Shown: positions 8,601-17,563, counted from the first letter of the stretch. The stretch is 64,000 nucleotides of DNA from Streptomyces sp. SAT1 (GCF_001654495.1 NZ_CP015849.1:3509501-3573500); one strand, 5' to 3'. Numbers and translations: made by a program. Notes: generated from the sequence alone by a model not told the origin.

Positions 8601-10484
8601 GGACAGCCGTACGCCGCGCCGGGAACCCAGCCCGCCGGACAGCCGATCCCCGGACAGCCGATCCCCGGTCGGCCGGGCCCTGGACGGCCGGTCCCCGGCC
8701 ACCCGAACACCGGCCCGCAGAGCGCCGGACCGCAGGCCCCAGGCGTTCAGGCACCGAGCGCCCAGGCGCCAGGTGCTCAGGCCCCGGGCCCGCAGGTCCC
8801 CGGGCAGCCGCTGCCCGCACCTCACCCGCTGCCCGCCCAGGGCACGGGTCCCGCCCCGGCCGGACAGCCCACCCCTGCCGGGGGTAGTACCCCCGCGGGC
8901 ACCCCGGTTCCGCCGCAGCCGTGGCCCGGCGGCGCCGACGACACCTCGGGCGCCGGCATCCCCGTACCGCCGCCGAACGGCGCCACCGGCCCCGTACCGG
9001 CACCGCCCGGCCGTCCCCCGGTCCCGGGCGCGCCGCCCTCCGTGCCGTCCGCCCCCGTCCCGGGCGCCGGTACGCCGCCCCACGGCACGCCCGGCCACGC
9101 CACCACTCCGGCCACCGGCACCCCTCTGCCGCCCGAGCAGCCCGTCGGCCGTCCTCAGGGCCAGGGCCGGCCGGGCGCCAGGCCGCCGAGGGCCGCCCAG
9201 CCGCTGCCCGCCGAGGCCGCCGCCCCGGTGGACCCCGACTCGACGCAGGGGCGTTCGATCAGCGTGCGCACGCTCGGGCAGGGCGTGCCCTTCAGCCGTC
9301 AGGCCGCTCAGGTGCAGCAGCCGTCCGCCACCCCGCCCCCGCACGCACCGGGCGGTTCCGGGCGCCGCCGCAAGCTGGGCACCCCGCCCGACCCGGCCGC
9401 CGCGCGCACCGAGCAGCAGCGCCCGGAGCAGGGGAGCCGCCCGCACCCGTCGGCGCCCGAACGGCCCGCCGCGCAGCCCGCTCCCGGCCGCCCGCCCGCG
9501 ACGCCCCCCGTCCCGGCAGCCCCTCCGGGGCCCGTCTCCCCGGGAGCCCCCGGCACATCGGGCGCACCGGGCGCACCGGCCCCGTCGCCGCTGCCCGGCC
9601 CCGGTCAGCCGCGGCGCGCGCCGGGCACCGAGGGCGCCGGACGCTCGTACGCCATAGGCGCCCCGGACGAGAACGCCGCCGAAGGACCCGAACCGCTGGA
9701 CGGGCCCGGCGGCGCCGTGGAGGTCGCGGACCCGCCGCGCCCGCAGCCGATGGACGACGAGCTGCCGCCGGAGCCGCTGGACAACCCGCGCAGGCTGTTG
9801 GTCTGGCCGGCGCCGGACGTCACCACGCAGCAGGCGCTCAGCGACCGCGGCTACCGACCCGTCATCGTGCACTCGCGCGAGGAGGTCGACGCGCAGATCG
9901 CGGCGTTCCCCGCCGCGCTGTTCGTCGACCCGCTGACCGGGCCGATCACCCGGACCGCGTTGCAGTCGCTGCGCCAGGCCGCGGTCGCCGCGCAGGTGCC
10001 GGTGCTGGTCACGGCCGGACTCGGGCAGGCGACCCGGGAGGCGGCGTACGGTGCCGACCCGGCCGTCCTGCTGAAGGCGCTCGCGCCGCGCGACAGCGAG
10101 CAGCACCCGCCGCGTGTCCTGCTGATCGAGGAGCACACGGAGATCGCGCTGGCGCTGACCGCGACGCTGGAACGGCGCGGGATGCGCGTGGCGCGGGCCG
10201 AGAGCGACGCCGACGCGGTGGCGCTCGCGGGACAGTTCCGGCCGAACCTGGTGGTGATGGACCTGATGCAGGTGCACCGCCGCCGGGCCGGGATCCTCGA
10301 CTGGCTGCGCGCCAACGGGCAGCTCAACCGCACCCCGCTGGTGGTCTACACGGCCGCCGTCGACCAGGCGGAGCTGCCGCGGCTGGCGTCCGGCGAGACG
10401 GTGCTGTTCCTCGCGGAGCGGTCGACCAGCACCGAGGTGCAGACCAGGATCGTGGACCTGCTGGCCCGCATCGGGACCAACTGA
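5625..10484 (+). CDS. Giant PAS sensor, pseudo-histidine-kinase with receiver-like C-terminus
   Basis: 1619 residues. GTG 5625 follows GGGAGGAAG at good spacing, better than the upstream in-frame start. Order by eye: PAS at about 7-120 (ILDALPDALLLVNANG), second PAS at about 150-275 (MILRAAAEGVVGTDTDG), coiled coil at about 275-345, then a DHp-like helix pair (LGDSLRGPLDELRREL, about 348) with no phospho-acceptor His, and a degenerate ATPase-like domain to about 555 lacking clear G boxes. A linker of about 830 residues, rich in Pro/Ala/Gly, carries seven Arg-rich TGRRRRA-like motifs. Two receiver-like folds end the protein, the second keeping VVMDLM with Asp1546. Enzymatic kinase activity looks unlikely; it probably acts by protein contacts. 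It lies alone between the SSI gene and the TetR/MFS pair. Confidence 0.75.
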   Translation: MSSRPSRGAARLAAILDALPDALLLVNANGTVVNANTIALETFETPGTALVGRGLLDLLPQFDSKLIPGSMRRPDHIDPRARTKPTRMTARRTDGTEFPVEVTSANLPNGQHAYDGSGYTGDELLMLVVRDLAGTVDTEAELARSQRQTEMILRAAAEGVVGTDTDGRIVLVNPAAAQILGYRAGELGGRELHTLVLHSRADGSPFPYEESPLADTLRSGRKHRVRGQVLWSKAGDKVPVDLTTSPVRDGDQLVGAVMTFTDRRPYDALVEAQAAAEERYAQEREQLAEEHAAALDALRRRHAAEIEELIERQAEELAAGEDRYAALGEREKDRYEALAARHEQLLTLLGDSLRGPLDELRRELAALAADDAGQLWPEANQVLHHLSAGYSRITTLIDNVLGYQRLDIGSEEITRTKVMLDAVVAAGVDGAVELVGPGRVQFAVHAPPIEAEVDPGRLATALAHLVADVAGVDATGNAPVSAAGYMDNTVVVAAAQRGSVVRIEVRGPYAGGDPVHEPIVRGIVRAHGGVLQTHQVPGMSGSAYVLEVPIGGGAGAVAAGLPGALGPAAPHTAALGPAAPGPDQPAVDADAGAGAGAEAVPGGAAGTAVVALPAQASGSATAPGGGRRRARRSSTDAFLDGDGEPDGSPAPGDVPGAASVPTGRRRRRAAEVPAPAPIPAPAASASAPDASSGFSGPAGPSGTDGSGGTGRRRGRPAEDPDVSEGAVLTAAEHAAGTAATGTGLGGTVPPRGVPAPAPAGPAGRRARPRTGEQHALPPALPAAPDGTADEAPGAAADAGAVPAALQPGAGDPAAQPTGRRRRALAAANERAAAQESAPRTVFALPPADADRPADEDEAGAEGEGENGVRIGAPGMPGAEAGGPPVPPPPSHRPAVPQQAQVQAQQPSAVRGTAAASGADEGRHDAVGHDQAEDHTPPQPHPTSAPTGRRRRAMAQPSEGTIPPATPATPAPPASAPAPGAPVQAGPVPPAVPGQPYAAPGTQPAGQPIPGQPIPGRPGPGRPVPGHPNTGPQSAGPQAPGVQAPSAQAPGAQAPGPQVPGQPLPAPHPLPAQGTGPAPAGQPTPAGGSTPAGTPVPPQPWPGGADDTSGAGIPVPPPNGATGPVPAPPGRPPVPGAPPSVPSAPVPGAGTPPHGTPGHATTPATGTPLPPEQPVGRPQGQGRPGARPPRAAQPLPAEAAAPVDPDSTQGRSISVRTLGQGVPFSRQAAQVQQPSATPPPHAPGGSGRRRKLGTPPDPAAARTEQQRPEQGSRPHPSAPERPAAQPAPGRPPATPPVPAAPPGPVSPGAPGTSGAPGAPAPSPLPGPGQPRRAPGTEGAGRSYAIGAPDENAAEGPEPLDGPGGAVEVADPPRPQPMDDELPPEPLDNPRRLLVWPAPDVTTQQALSDRGYRPVIVHSREEVDAQIAAFPAALFVDPLTGPITRTALQSLRQAAVAAQVPVLVTAGLGQATREAAYGADPAVLLKALAPRDSEQHPPRVLLIEEHTEIALALTATLERRGMRVARAESDADAVALAGQFRPNLVVMDLMQVHRRRAGILDWLRANGQLNRTPLVVYTAAVDQAELPRLASGETVLFLAERSTSTEVQTRIVDLLARIGTN

Positions 10485-10485
10485 C

Positions 10486-10515
10486 GTACGCCCCCGTACA
10501 TCCCCGTACGCCCCC
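10486..10515. repeat. Three 10-bp tandem units after the sensor gene
   Basis: GTACGCCCCC, GTACATCCCC and GTACGCCCCC follow one another directly, starting three bases after the stop codon, with decayed copies beyond. Function is unknown. A weak 7-bp hairpin at about 10536-10563 may be the terminator between the convergent genes. Confidence 0.6.
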
Positions 10516-10568
10516 GTGCCCCGTACTCCTCCGGGCCGGGGCACGCCCTTGTCACGGCCCCGGGTGTG

Positions 10569-11147
10569 TCAGGGCCGTACCACCCGCAGGGCCGCCTCGC
10601 GGATCGATGACCGCAGGCGGTCGCGGGCCGCGTCGTCGTCACCCACCAGGATCCGTCGTATCTGCGGCACCACCGAGGCCCAGCCCGCCAGGGAGACCAG
10701 CAGGAACATGAGGTCCTCGGGCGGGAAGGCGTCGGTGATCACGCCCCGCTCCTGGCCGTCCCGGAGCGCGGTGACCTTGGCGGCGTAGTGCGCGTGGCGG
10801 GCCGGTTCGTCGGGGAGCTCGCCGGTGCCGTACTCGACGCCCTCCCAGAAGAGCAGGCGCAGCAGCTCGGGGTGGGTGGCGTGGTAGTCCAGGAGTCGGT
10901 CCATCCAGCCGTCGATGTCGTCCGGATCGATGGGGACGGCGGCGGCGAGGTCGACCATGGACCTGCCGAGGACATGGGTGAACAGCTCCGCCTTGTTGCC
11001 GAAGTAGGCGTAGATGAGCTGCTTGTTGGCCTTGGCCTGAGCGGCGATCCGGTCGATACGGGCGCCCGCGATGCCGTGCTGGGCGAACTCGGCCACCGCC
11101 GCGTCGAAGATCCGCGCCTTGGTGGCCTCGGGGTCTCTTGCTGCCAT
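10569..11147 (-). CDS. TetR-family repressor of the adjacent MFS efflux gene
   Basis: 192 residues. The TetR HTH is at about residues 10-55 (EFAQHGIAGARIDRIAAQAK, then QLIYAYFGNKAELF), followed by a helical ligand-binding domain with the acidic/aromatic stretch LRLLFWEGVEYG. The gene diverges from an MFS transporter, and the 190-base gap holds two copies of AACCAA-N4-TTGGTT. I recall that S. coelicolor SCO4008/SCO4007 is a TetR/multidrug-transporter pair of exactly this layout, with the repressor released by cationic drugs. Orthology here is inferred from layout and sequence style, not from a search. Autoregulation is likely because one operator lies close to its own start. Confidence 0.88.
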   Translation of the reverse strand: MAARDPEATKARIFDAAVAEFAQHGIAGARIDRIAAQAKANKQLIYAYFGNKAELFTHVLGRSMVDLAAAVPIDPDDIDGWMDRLLDYHATHPELLRLLFWEGVEYGTGELPDEPARHAHYAAKVTALRDGQERGVITDAFPPEDLMFLLVSLAGWASVVPQIRRILVGDDDAARDRLRSSIREAALRVVRP

Positions 11148-11169
11148 GAGGGCAGCGTACCCCGTTAGC

Positions 11170-11185
11170 AACCAACTGTTTGGTT
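11170..11185. promoter_or_regulatory. TetR operator 1 (AACCAA-CTGT-TTGGTT)
   Basis: A 16-base dyad with perfect six-base arms around a 4-base centre, 22 bases upstream of the tetR start codon. It matches operator 2 in arms and spacing, which supports binding by the divergently encoded TetR protein. Confidence 0.7.
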
Positions 11186-11225
11186 GACAGAAGATCCGGA
11201 GCGGGCGCAGACTGTTCCACGTGCC

Positions 11226-11241
11226 AACCAACCAGTTGGTT
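11226..11241. promoter_or_regulatory. TetR operator 2 (AACCAA-CCAG-TTGGTT)
   Basis: The same arms and 4-base spacer as operator 1. Its right arm TTGGTT also forms the apparent -35 of the MFS promoter (11236-11241), with TATGGAT at 11259-11265 as the -10 at 17-base spacing. Repressor bound here would block RNA polymerase. A third half-site TTGGTT is at 11254-11259, and TTGGTTATGGA occurs twice (11236 and 11254). Confidence 0.7.
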
Positions 11242-11337
11242 ATGGACAGCCGGTTGGTTATGGATCGGCTCCACGCTTCAGCTCCACGCTCCAGTTCCAC
11301 CCCTCGCCCACCCGCCCGTACCGGAGGCCCCCGCACC

Positions 11338-12600
11338 ATGCCGTCGTCGCCGTCGTCCCCAGCCCCTGCCGCGTCCAGGACCGCGGTCCTCACGGCCCCC
11401 ACCACCGCAGTCAGCACAGCCTCGGCTCCGGCTCCGGCTCCGGCCGCCCGGCGGAGCCTCGGCCCCAACGCCTTCCTGGCGCTGATCGCCGTGTGCACCG
11501 CGGTCACCGCGGGCAACATCTACCTCGCGGCGCCGCTGCTTCCCCTCATCGCCCACGACTTCGGCTCGGCGCCCTCGGCGGTGGCCTGGATCGCCTCGGT
11601 GGCCCCGTTCGGATACGCGGCGGGTCTGCTCTTCTTCGCCCCGCTCGGCGACCGGGTCAACCGGCGCCCGCTGGTGGCCGCGCTGTCCGTGGCGACGACG
11701 GCCGCCCTGCTCATCGCCGCCGTCGCGCCCGGCACCGGCGCGCTCGCCGCGGCCGTCTTCGTCGCCTCCGCCGCGACCGTCGTCCCGCAGCTGCTCGTCC
11801 CGCTGGTCGTCGAACGCGCCCCCGCCGACCGCCGCGCCCGGCACGTGGCCGTCGTGATCGCGGGCCTGTTCACCGGCATCGTCGCCGCACGGGTCGTCGG
11901 CTCGCTGGCCGGACAGGCGTTCGGCTGGCGCTGGGTGTTCGTCGGCGCGTCCCTGCTGACCGTGGTCCTCGGCCTGGCGACCGCTCTCGCCCTGCCGTCG
12001 GAGGGCCGCCGCGGCACCGGCCCGCTGCTGTCCGGCATCACCTCGCTGCCCGGTCTGGCCCGCCGCTCGCCCGACCTGTGGCGGGCGTGCCTGCGGCAGG
12101 CGGGCATGTTCGGCGCCTGGAGCGCGCTGTGGACCTCGCTCGCGCTGCTGCTCACCGGCCCGGCGTACGGCCTGTCGATCGCGACCGCCGGACTCTTCGG
12201 GCTCTTCGGGCTGGCGGCGAGCGCGGTGGCGCCGCTCGCCGGCGGGCTGGTCGACCGCTTCGGCGCCGCCAAGGTCGTACGGTCGGCCTACATCCTGGCC
12301 GCCGTCTCCGTGCCGCTGTTCTGGCTGGGCGGGCACACGGTGGTGGCGCTGTTCGTGGCCGCGATCGCGATCCACGCGGCCCTGGTCGCCTCCCACGTCG
12401 CCAACCAGACCCTGGCGCTGACCACCACCTCCGCCCCGGCGACCGCCAACACCGCCTACGTCGTCTCGGGCTTCGCCGGCGCCGCGCTGGCCTCCTCCGT
12501 GGCGGCGCCCGCCTTCGCCCACTGGGGCTGGACCGGGGTCTGTGCGGTGGCCGCGCTGTGGCTGGTGGTGGGCTGGGTGAGCACGTCGGTACGGCGGTGA
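11338..12600 (+). CDS. MFS efflux transporter
   Basis: 420 residues if started at ATG 11338, which has GGAGG 11 bases upstream; an earlier in-frame start at 11221 lies inside the operator region. A low-complexity Ala/Pro/Ser leader precedes about 12 hydrophobic helices. The conserved MFS loop between helices 2 and 3 reads PLGDRVNRRPLV. The protein resembles drug:proton antiporters of the DHA1 group. Its expression is almost certainly repressed by the divergently encoded TetR protein through the AACCAA-N4-TTGGTT sites. Drug substrates cannot be read from sequence. Confidence 0.85.
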   Translation: MPSSPSSPAPAASRTAVLTAPTTAVSTASAPAPAPAARRSLGPNAFLALIAVCTAVTAGNIYLAAPLLPLIAHDFGSAPSAVAWIASVAPFGYAAGLLFFAPLGDRVNRRPLVAALSVATTAALLIAAVAPGTGALAAAVFVASAATVVPQLLVPLVVERAPADRRARHVAVVIAGLFTGIVAARVVGSLAGQAFGWRWVFVGASLLTVVLGLATALALPSEGRRGTGPLLSGITSLPGLARRSPDLWRACLRQAGMFGAWSALWTSLALLLTGPAYGLSIATAGLFGLFGLAASAVAPLAGGLVDRFGAAKVVRSAYILAAVSVPLFWLGGHTVVALFVAAIAIHAALVASHVANQTLALTTTSAPATANTAYVVSGFAGAALASSVAAPAFAHWGWTGVCAVAALWLVVGWVSTSVRR

Positions 12601-12654
12601 GGGCGGGAGACACGGGGGACGCGGGACACGCGGGACACGCGGGAGGGACGCGGC

Positions 12655-12724
12655 GCGTCCAGGGCCGCGTTCGGGACCGCGTCCAGGCCCGCGTTCGGGA
12701 CCCGCGGGGCCGCGTCCAGGCCCG
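12655..12724. repeat. 24-bp tandem repeat in a convergent intergenic gap
   Basis: Two copies of a 24-base unit that starts GCGTCCAGG and ends TTCGGGACC (12655-12678 and 12679-12702; one mismatch) are followed by a partial third (12712-12724). Just before them lies a 9-base tandem repeat GCGGGACAC (12621-12647, about three copies). It is GC-rich slippage-type sequence with no evident coding role. Confidence 0.65.
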
Positions 12725-12763
12725 GTGCCGGGCGGGAAGCCGGAAGGCGGCCCGCCCGGCACC
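12724..12763. terminator. Bidirectional terminator between the MFS and acyl-CoA ligase genes
   Basis: A perfect 13-bp stem (GGTGCCGGGCGGG / CCCGCCCGGCACC) with a 14-base loop lies between two convergent genes. There is no strong U-tract, as is common for Streptomyces terminators. Confidence 0.55.
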
Positions 12764-12817
12764 GCTGTCTGTCCTCGGTCTGTCGCCCCCCGGAGCCGAA
12801 GCTTGCCGAAGGACGTT

Positions 12818-14473
<1,656 letters not shown>

Positions 14474-14531
14474 GGCGTCCTCCCGGGGCGGCATTGCCTA
14501 CGCGGCAGTAGGGTGTGCGCTGATTCTGCGC

Positions 14532-14549
14532 ACATACCACGCGGTATGT
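14532..14549. promoter_or_regulatory. Perfect-arm dyad ACATACC-N4-GGTATGT upstream of the ligase gene
   Basis: An 18-base inverted repeat with seven-base arms lies 59 bases before the GTG of the acyl-CoA ligase gene. It has the size and form of a TetR-family operator. No TetR gene adjoins it, so the binding protein must be encoded elsewhere. Confidence 0.5.
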
Positions 14550-14664
14550 CACTAGCTCCGGGTGATCGATCAACCGAGGGGCCGGACGGCCCGCCGGACA
14601 ACCCGCCGAACGCTCCGCCGGACGGGCGGCCGCCGGACGCTCCGCCGGACGCCGAAACGGTCGG

Positions 14665-15222
14665 TCAGCGCACGCGCCCCAGCTCGGGGTCCTCGCGGAG
14701 CTTGCCGAGCGCGCGCGAGACCGCCGACTTCACGGTGCCCACGGAGACGCCGAGCACCTCGGCCGTCTGCACCTCGGAGAGGTCCTCGTAATACCTGAGG
14801 ACGACCATCGCCCGCTGCCGGGTGGGCAGCTTGGTGATCGCCCGCCACATGGCGTCGCGCAGCGCCTGCTGCTCGGCGGGGTCGGCCGCGCCGGGCAGCG
14901 GATCCGGCTCGGGCAGCTCGTCGCAGGCGAACTCGTCGACCCGGCGCTTGCGCCACTGCGACGTACGGGTGTTCAGCAGCGCGCGGCGGACATAGCCGTC
15001 GAGCGCCCGGTGGTCCTCGATCCGCTCCCAGGCGACATACGTCTTGGTCAGCGCGGTCTGGAGCAGGTCCTCCGCGTCGCACGGGTTGGCGGTCAGCGAC
15101 CGGGCGGTGCGCAGCAGCACCGACTGGCGGGCCCGCACGTACGAGGCGAACGACGGATACGCCAGGCTCGGCACGGCCGGTACGGCGGCGGTCGACGCGC
15201 TGGTGCATACGGGTGTGGTCAT
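14665..15222 (-). CDS. ECF RNA polymerase sigma factor, SigE (SACE-type) family
   Basis: 185 residues from ATG 15222; an upstream in-frame GTG at 15231 is possible because GGAGG lies too close to the ATG. Region 2 is SFASYVRARQSVLLRTARSL followed by DAEDLLQTALTKTYVAWERI (about 30-70). Region 4 is LPTRQRAMVVLRYYEDLSEV then GVSVGTVKSAVSRALGKLR (about 134-175). This is the actinobacterial subgroup usually called the SigE family in Pfam/TIGRFAM naming, not the SigE cell-envelope factor itself. No anti-sigma gene lies beside it. The target regulon is unknown. Confidence 0.88.
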   Translation of the reverse strand: MTTPVCTSASTAAVPAVPSLAYPSFASYVRARQSVLLRTARSLTANPCDAEDLLQTALTKTYVAWERIEDHRALDGYVRRALLNTRTSQWRKRRVDEFACDELPEPDPLPGAADPAEQQALRDAMWRAITKLPTRQRAMVVLRYYEDLSEVQTAEVLGVSVGTVKSAVSRALGKLREDPELGRVR

Positions 15223-15435
15223 GTCCTCCACGCTAGGAGCGGTCCCCCGGTCGGCGGATCGCCCGCAGGTCCCGAAGCGGGGTCCGCCTCAGGTTGTAGG
15301 GGTGGGGTTGACCGCACCTCCTGTAGGTGGACGGGGAGGGGGACCGGGGTGCGGGTTCACCCTTGGGTGACGCGGCTGAGCGACGCACCTGGCGCCAGGG
15401 CAGGGACGGGTTCCCGGCACGCGCACCGCACACGC

Positions 15436-15467
15436 CTGCGCGGCGGTGCCGAAGCACCGCCGCGCAG
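15436..15467 (-). terminator. Terminator of the small secreted protein gene
   Basis: A perfect 14-bp stem (CTGCGCGGCGGTGC / GCACCGCCGCGCAG) closed by a CGAA loop lies about 80 bases after the stop codon of the minus-strand gene. The stretch 15223-15548 otherwise holds only the sigma-factor promoter region, and I see no further gene in it. Confidence 0.7.
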
Positions 15468-15548
15468 CTGTGTGTCACATCCCCACAAGCACACCCACAG
15501 GGTCTCGGGGCCGGCTGGTCCCCAACGCGCACGCCGGCCCGCCCCGGC

Positions 15549-15860
15549 TCACCAGAGGCGGGTGAAGTGGACGGCCACGTTGTGGTTGCCCTGCTGGATG
15601 GCCGTGAACGCGGAGCCGTTGACCTGAGCGGTGTTGCTCTGGTTCGTGGCGCCGGAACCCACCGCCTGCTGCCCGGTGGTGGACGAGTTGCCGCTGTTGT
15701 TGTGGCCGACTCCGCTGCCGACGATCCCGGCGACACCCGCGCTCGATCCGACACCCGCCACGGCGCCGGTGTCCGCCGCCGCGATGCCGGTGAAGAGGGC
15801 TGCCGCGAGCGGGACGGCGGTGACGGCGGCGAGAACGCGGGCGGTACGGATGCTTGCCAT
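15549..15860 (-). CDS. Small secreted rodlin/curlin-like protein
   Basis: 103 residues from ATG 15860, which has GGAGGAG at good spacing. The signal peptide (RTARVLAAVTAVPLAAALF) is predicted to be cut near IAAA-DTG. The mature part of about 74 residues is Gly/Ser/Asn/Gln-rich with no cysteine: HNNSGNSSTTGQQAVGSG, NQSNTAQVNGSAF, IQQGNHNVAVHF. The last block has the Q-x-G-x-x-N spacing seen in curli subunits and in Streptomyces rodlins. I infer a cell-wall or aerial-surface protein that may self-assemble. It is not a chaplin, since the chaplin domain and Cys pair are missing. Confidence 0.6.
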   Translation of the reverse strand: MASIRTARVLAAVTAVPLAAALFTGIAAADTGAVAGVGSSAGVAGIVGSGVGHNNSGNSSTTGQQAVGSGATNQSNTAQVNGSAFTAIQQGNHNVAVHFTRLW

Positions 15861-16258
15861 ATTGCTCCTCCAGTAAGAGGTACGCACCGGCTGCCTGCCG
15901 GAAGTACGTGAAGCTGCGTGAAGCTACCTGAACTACGGCTTTCACCAGGGTGGTTGGCCGACCGCCCCAGCGGGTTCCCACGACGTCGCAAGATCAGAGT
16001 TGCCCACGGATCACCGGGGAACCACCCCGGAAGCCCCGATTAGCACGCAAGCGTGAGGACAAGTCGATAAACCCCCTTCACCACCTTTCCCGCCGCCAAA
16101 GCCCCGACCGGACACAGAGCGCCCCCCTTCACCCCAAGCGCGACAAGAGGTGAAGCGTTCCGGCAAGCGCCCGGCGCAAACCGGCCGTACCGAGCGCCCC
16201 TGCCGCACCCCACAAACGCCCTCTTCCCATCCTCGAACGCTCGTACGAATATGAAGTC
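15861..16258. other. Gene-less divergent region
   Basis: 398 bases between the small secreted protein gene (minus) and the prim-pol gene (plus). It is less GC-rich than its surroundings and has no supported ORF. Just before the prim-pol start it contains CGTACGAATATGAAG, a possible AT-rich -10 region; the 12-mer CGTACGAATATG recurs upstream of the LacI gene (62459-62470). Confidence 0.5.
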
Positions 16259-17227
16259 ATGGCCACCACCGCCCGAAAGCCCTCGGCACCGGCACCGGCA
16301 CCGGCCTCGGCACCGGCCCCCGCCCTCACCCACGCCCTGACGGCCGCCGCCCGCGGCCTGGCCGTCATCCCGCTGTCCCCGACCAAGCACCCGGCGCTGC
16401 GCTCCCCGCACCACCCCGCCTCGCACGACGGTGCGAACCACCCCGCCACGCGCCGCGCTGACGGCGCCGCACCACCCGGCGGCGCCCCGGACACGACCCG
16501 GCGGCAGCCGTGCCGCGGTGAGTGCGGCGCCCTCGGCCACGGTGTGTACGACGCCTCGTCCGACCCGGCCCGCATCCGGGACCTGTTCGCCGCGGCACCC
16601 CGGGCCACCGGCTACGGGATCGCCTGCGGAGTGCCGCCGCACCACCTGATCGGCGTCGACCTGGACACCAAGACCGGCACGGACGCCCTGGCCGCCCTGC
16701 GCGAACTGGCCCGGCGCCACCGCTTCCCGCTCCCCGCGACCGTCGTCGTCCTGACCCCGAGCGGCGGCCGCCACCTGTGGTTCAGCGGCCCCCCGGACGT
16801 CACCGTCCCCAACTCGGCCGGCCGGCTCGCGCCCGGCATCGACATCCGCGGCACCGGCGGCTACCTGATCGGCCCCGGCTCCCGCACCCACCACGGCACG
16901 TACGCCCTCGCCCCCGGCACCGCCCACCTCGCCCCCGCGCCCTGCCCGCCGCTCCTCCTGCGCCTCCTCGTGCCCCCGCCCCGCCGCACGCCACCGCCCT
17001 CCCCCGGCCGCCGCACCGCCCACGGCCTCGTCCGCTTCGTCCTGGACGCCCCCGAGGGCCAGCGCAACACCCGCCTCTTCTGGGCCGCCTGCCGCGCCTA
17101 CGAATCCGGCCTCGGCCCCGCCCTCCACCCCCTCCTCCTCGACGCCGCCCTCACCACCGGCCTCTCCCGCCCCGAAGCCCACTCCACCCTCATGTCGGCG
17201 GCCCGCGCGACGGGGCACCATCCATGA
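16259..17227 (+). CDS. Bifunctional primase/polymerase (prim-pol) N-terminal domain protein
   Basis: 322 residues. An Ala/Pro leader is followed by the prim-pol pattern: LTAAARGLAVIPLSPTKHPA (about 25-45), a Cys-containing insertion (RRQPCRGECGALGHGVYD), GYGIACGVPPHHLIGVDLDTK (about 120-140) with the Asp-x-Asp metal site, and TVVVLTPSGGRHLWFSG followed by GIDIRGTGGYLIGPGS. Full-size relatives in plasmids and phages carry a helicase domain; here only the prim-pol part and a short tail remain. It starts with no Shine-Dalgarno, only an AT-rich stretch about ten bases earlier, so it may be leaderless. Its role is unknown; it may derive from an integrated plasmid. Confidence 0.75.
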   Translation: MATTARKPSAPAPAPASAPAPALTHALTAAARGLAVIPLSPTKHPALRSPHHPASHDGANHPATRRADGAAPPGGAPDTTRRQPCRGECGALGHGVYDASSDPARIRDLFAAAPRATGYGIACGVPPHHLIGVDLDTKTGTDALAALRELARRHRFPLPATVVVLTPSGGRHLWFSGPPDVTVPNSAGRLAPGIDIRGTGGYLIGPGSRTHHGTYALAPGTAHLAPAPCPPLLLRLLVPPPRRTPPPSPGRRTAHGLVRFVLDAPEGQRNTRLFWAACRAYESGLGPALHPLLLDAALTTGLSRPEAHSTLMSAARATGHHP

Positions 17228-17365
17228 GGACCGGCGCGTCACCTCACCCGCGAGACCGGCCCCGCGCGGCACGGCTCCCCGGAGAATTCCGCTGTTTCCC
17301 GGCTTGTTGGTCGCGGGGCGCCGCTGCCATCGTTGCCACTCAGCCGTGCAGCCGGGGGTGGACGG

Positions 17366-17563
17366 GTGGCTCAGAACGAAGGACTGACGTCAGTCAGTGG
17401 GGGACGCTACAAGCTGATCCGGGCTGTCGGCCGTGGCGGCATGGCCACGGTCCACCAAGCCACGGACACGGCGCTGGGCCGCGGACGGCCCGTCGAGACG
17501 GCGGACATCGTCGTGCCCGCCGCTCACTGCGATATCGTCTACGAGATTCCGATCAACCGCTGA
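17366..17563 (+). pseudogene. N-terminal stub of a Hanks-type Ser/Thr protein kinase
   Basis: 65 residues from GTG 17366. The first 35 match the start of actinobacterial Pkn kinases: GRYKLIRAVGRGGMATVHQA then TDTALGR, i.e. the glycine-rich loop. Instead of the next strand with the ATP-binding Lys, the sequence continues PVETADIVVPAAHCDIVYEI and stops. No kinase catalytic loop is present in any frame downstream. This looks like a kinase gene cut off after the P-loop by a deletion or rearrangement. A functional mini-protein is unlikely. Confidence 0.6.

Noticed and set aside
5538..10544. A 1668-residue open frame on the minus strand opposite the PAS sensor gene.
   Set aside because: It is a shadow of the GC-rich coding strand: low-complexity Arg/Gly/His composition, no domain, no ribosome site.
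11213..11226. A parS site at TGTTCCACGTGCCA.
   Set aside because: Only the left half matches; the right arm differs and belongs to the TetR operator region.
12601..12724. A CRISPR array, because of 24-bp repeated units.
   Set aside because: Units are directly adjacent without spacers and only two to three copies exist; no cas genes are present.
15549..15860. A chaplin gene.
   Set aside because: No chaplin domain or Cys pair; composition fits rodlin/curlin-like proteins better.
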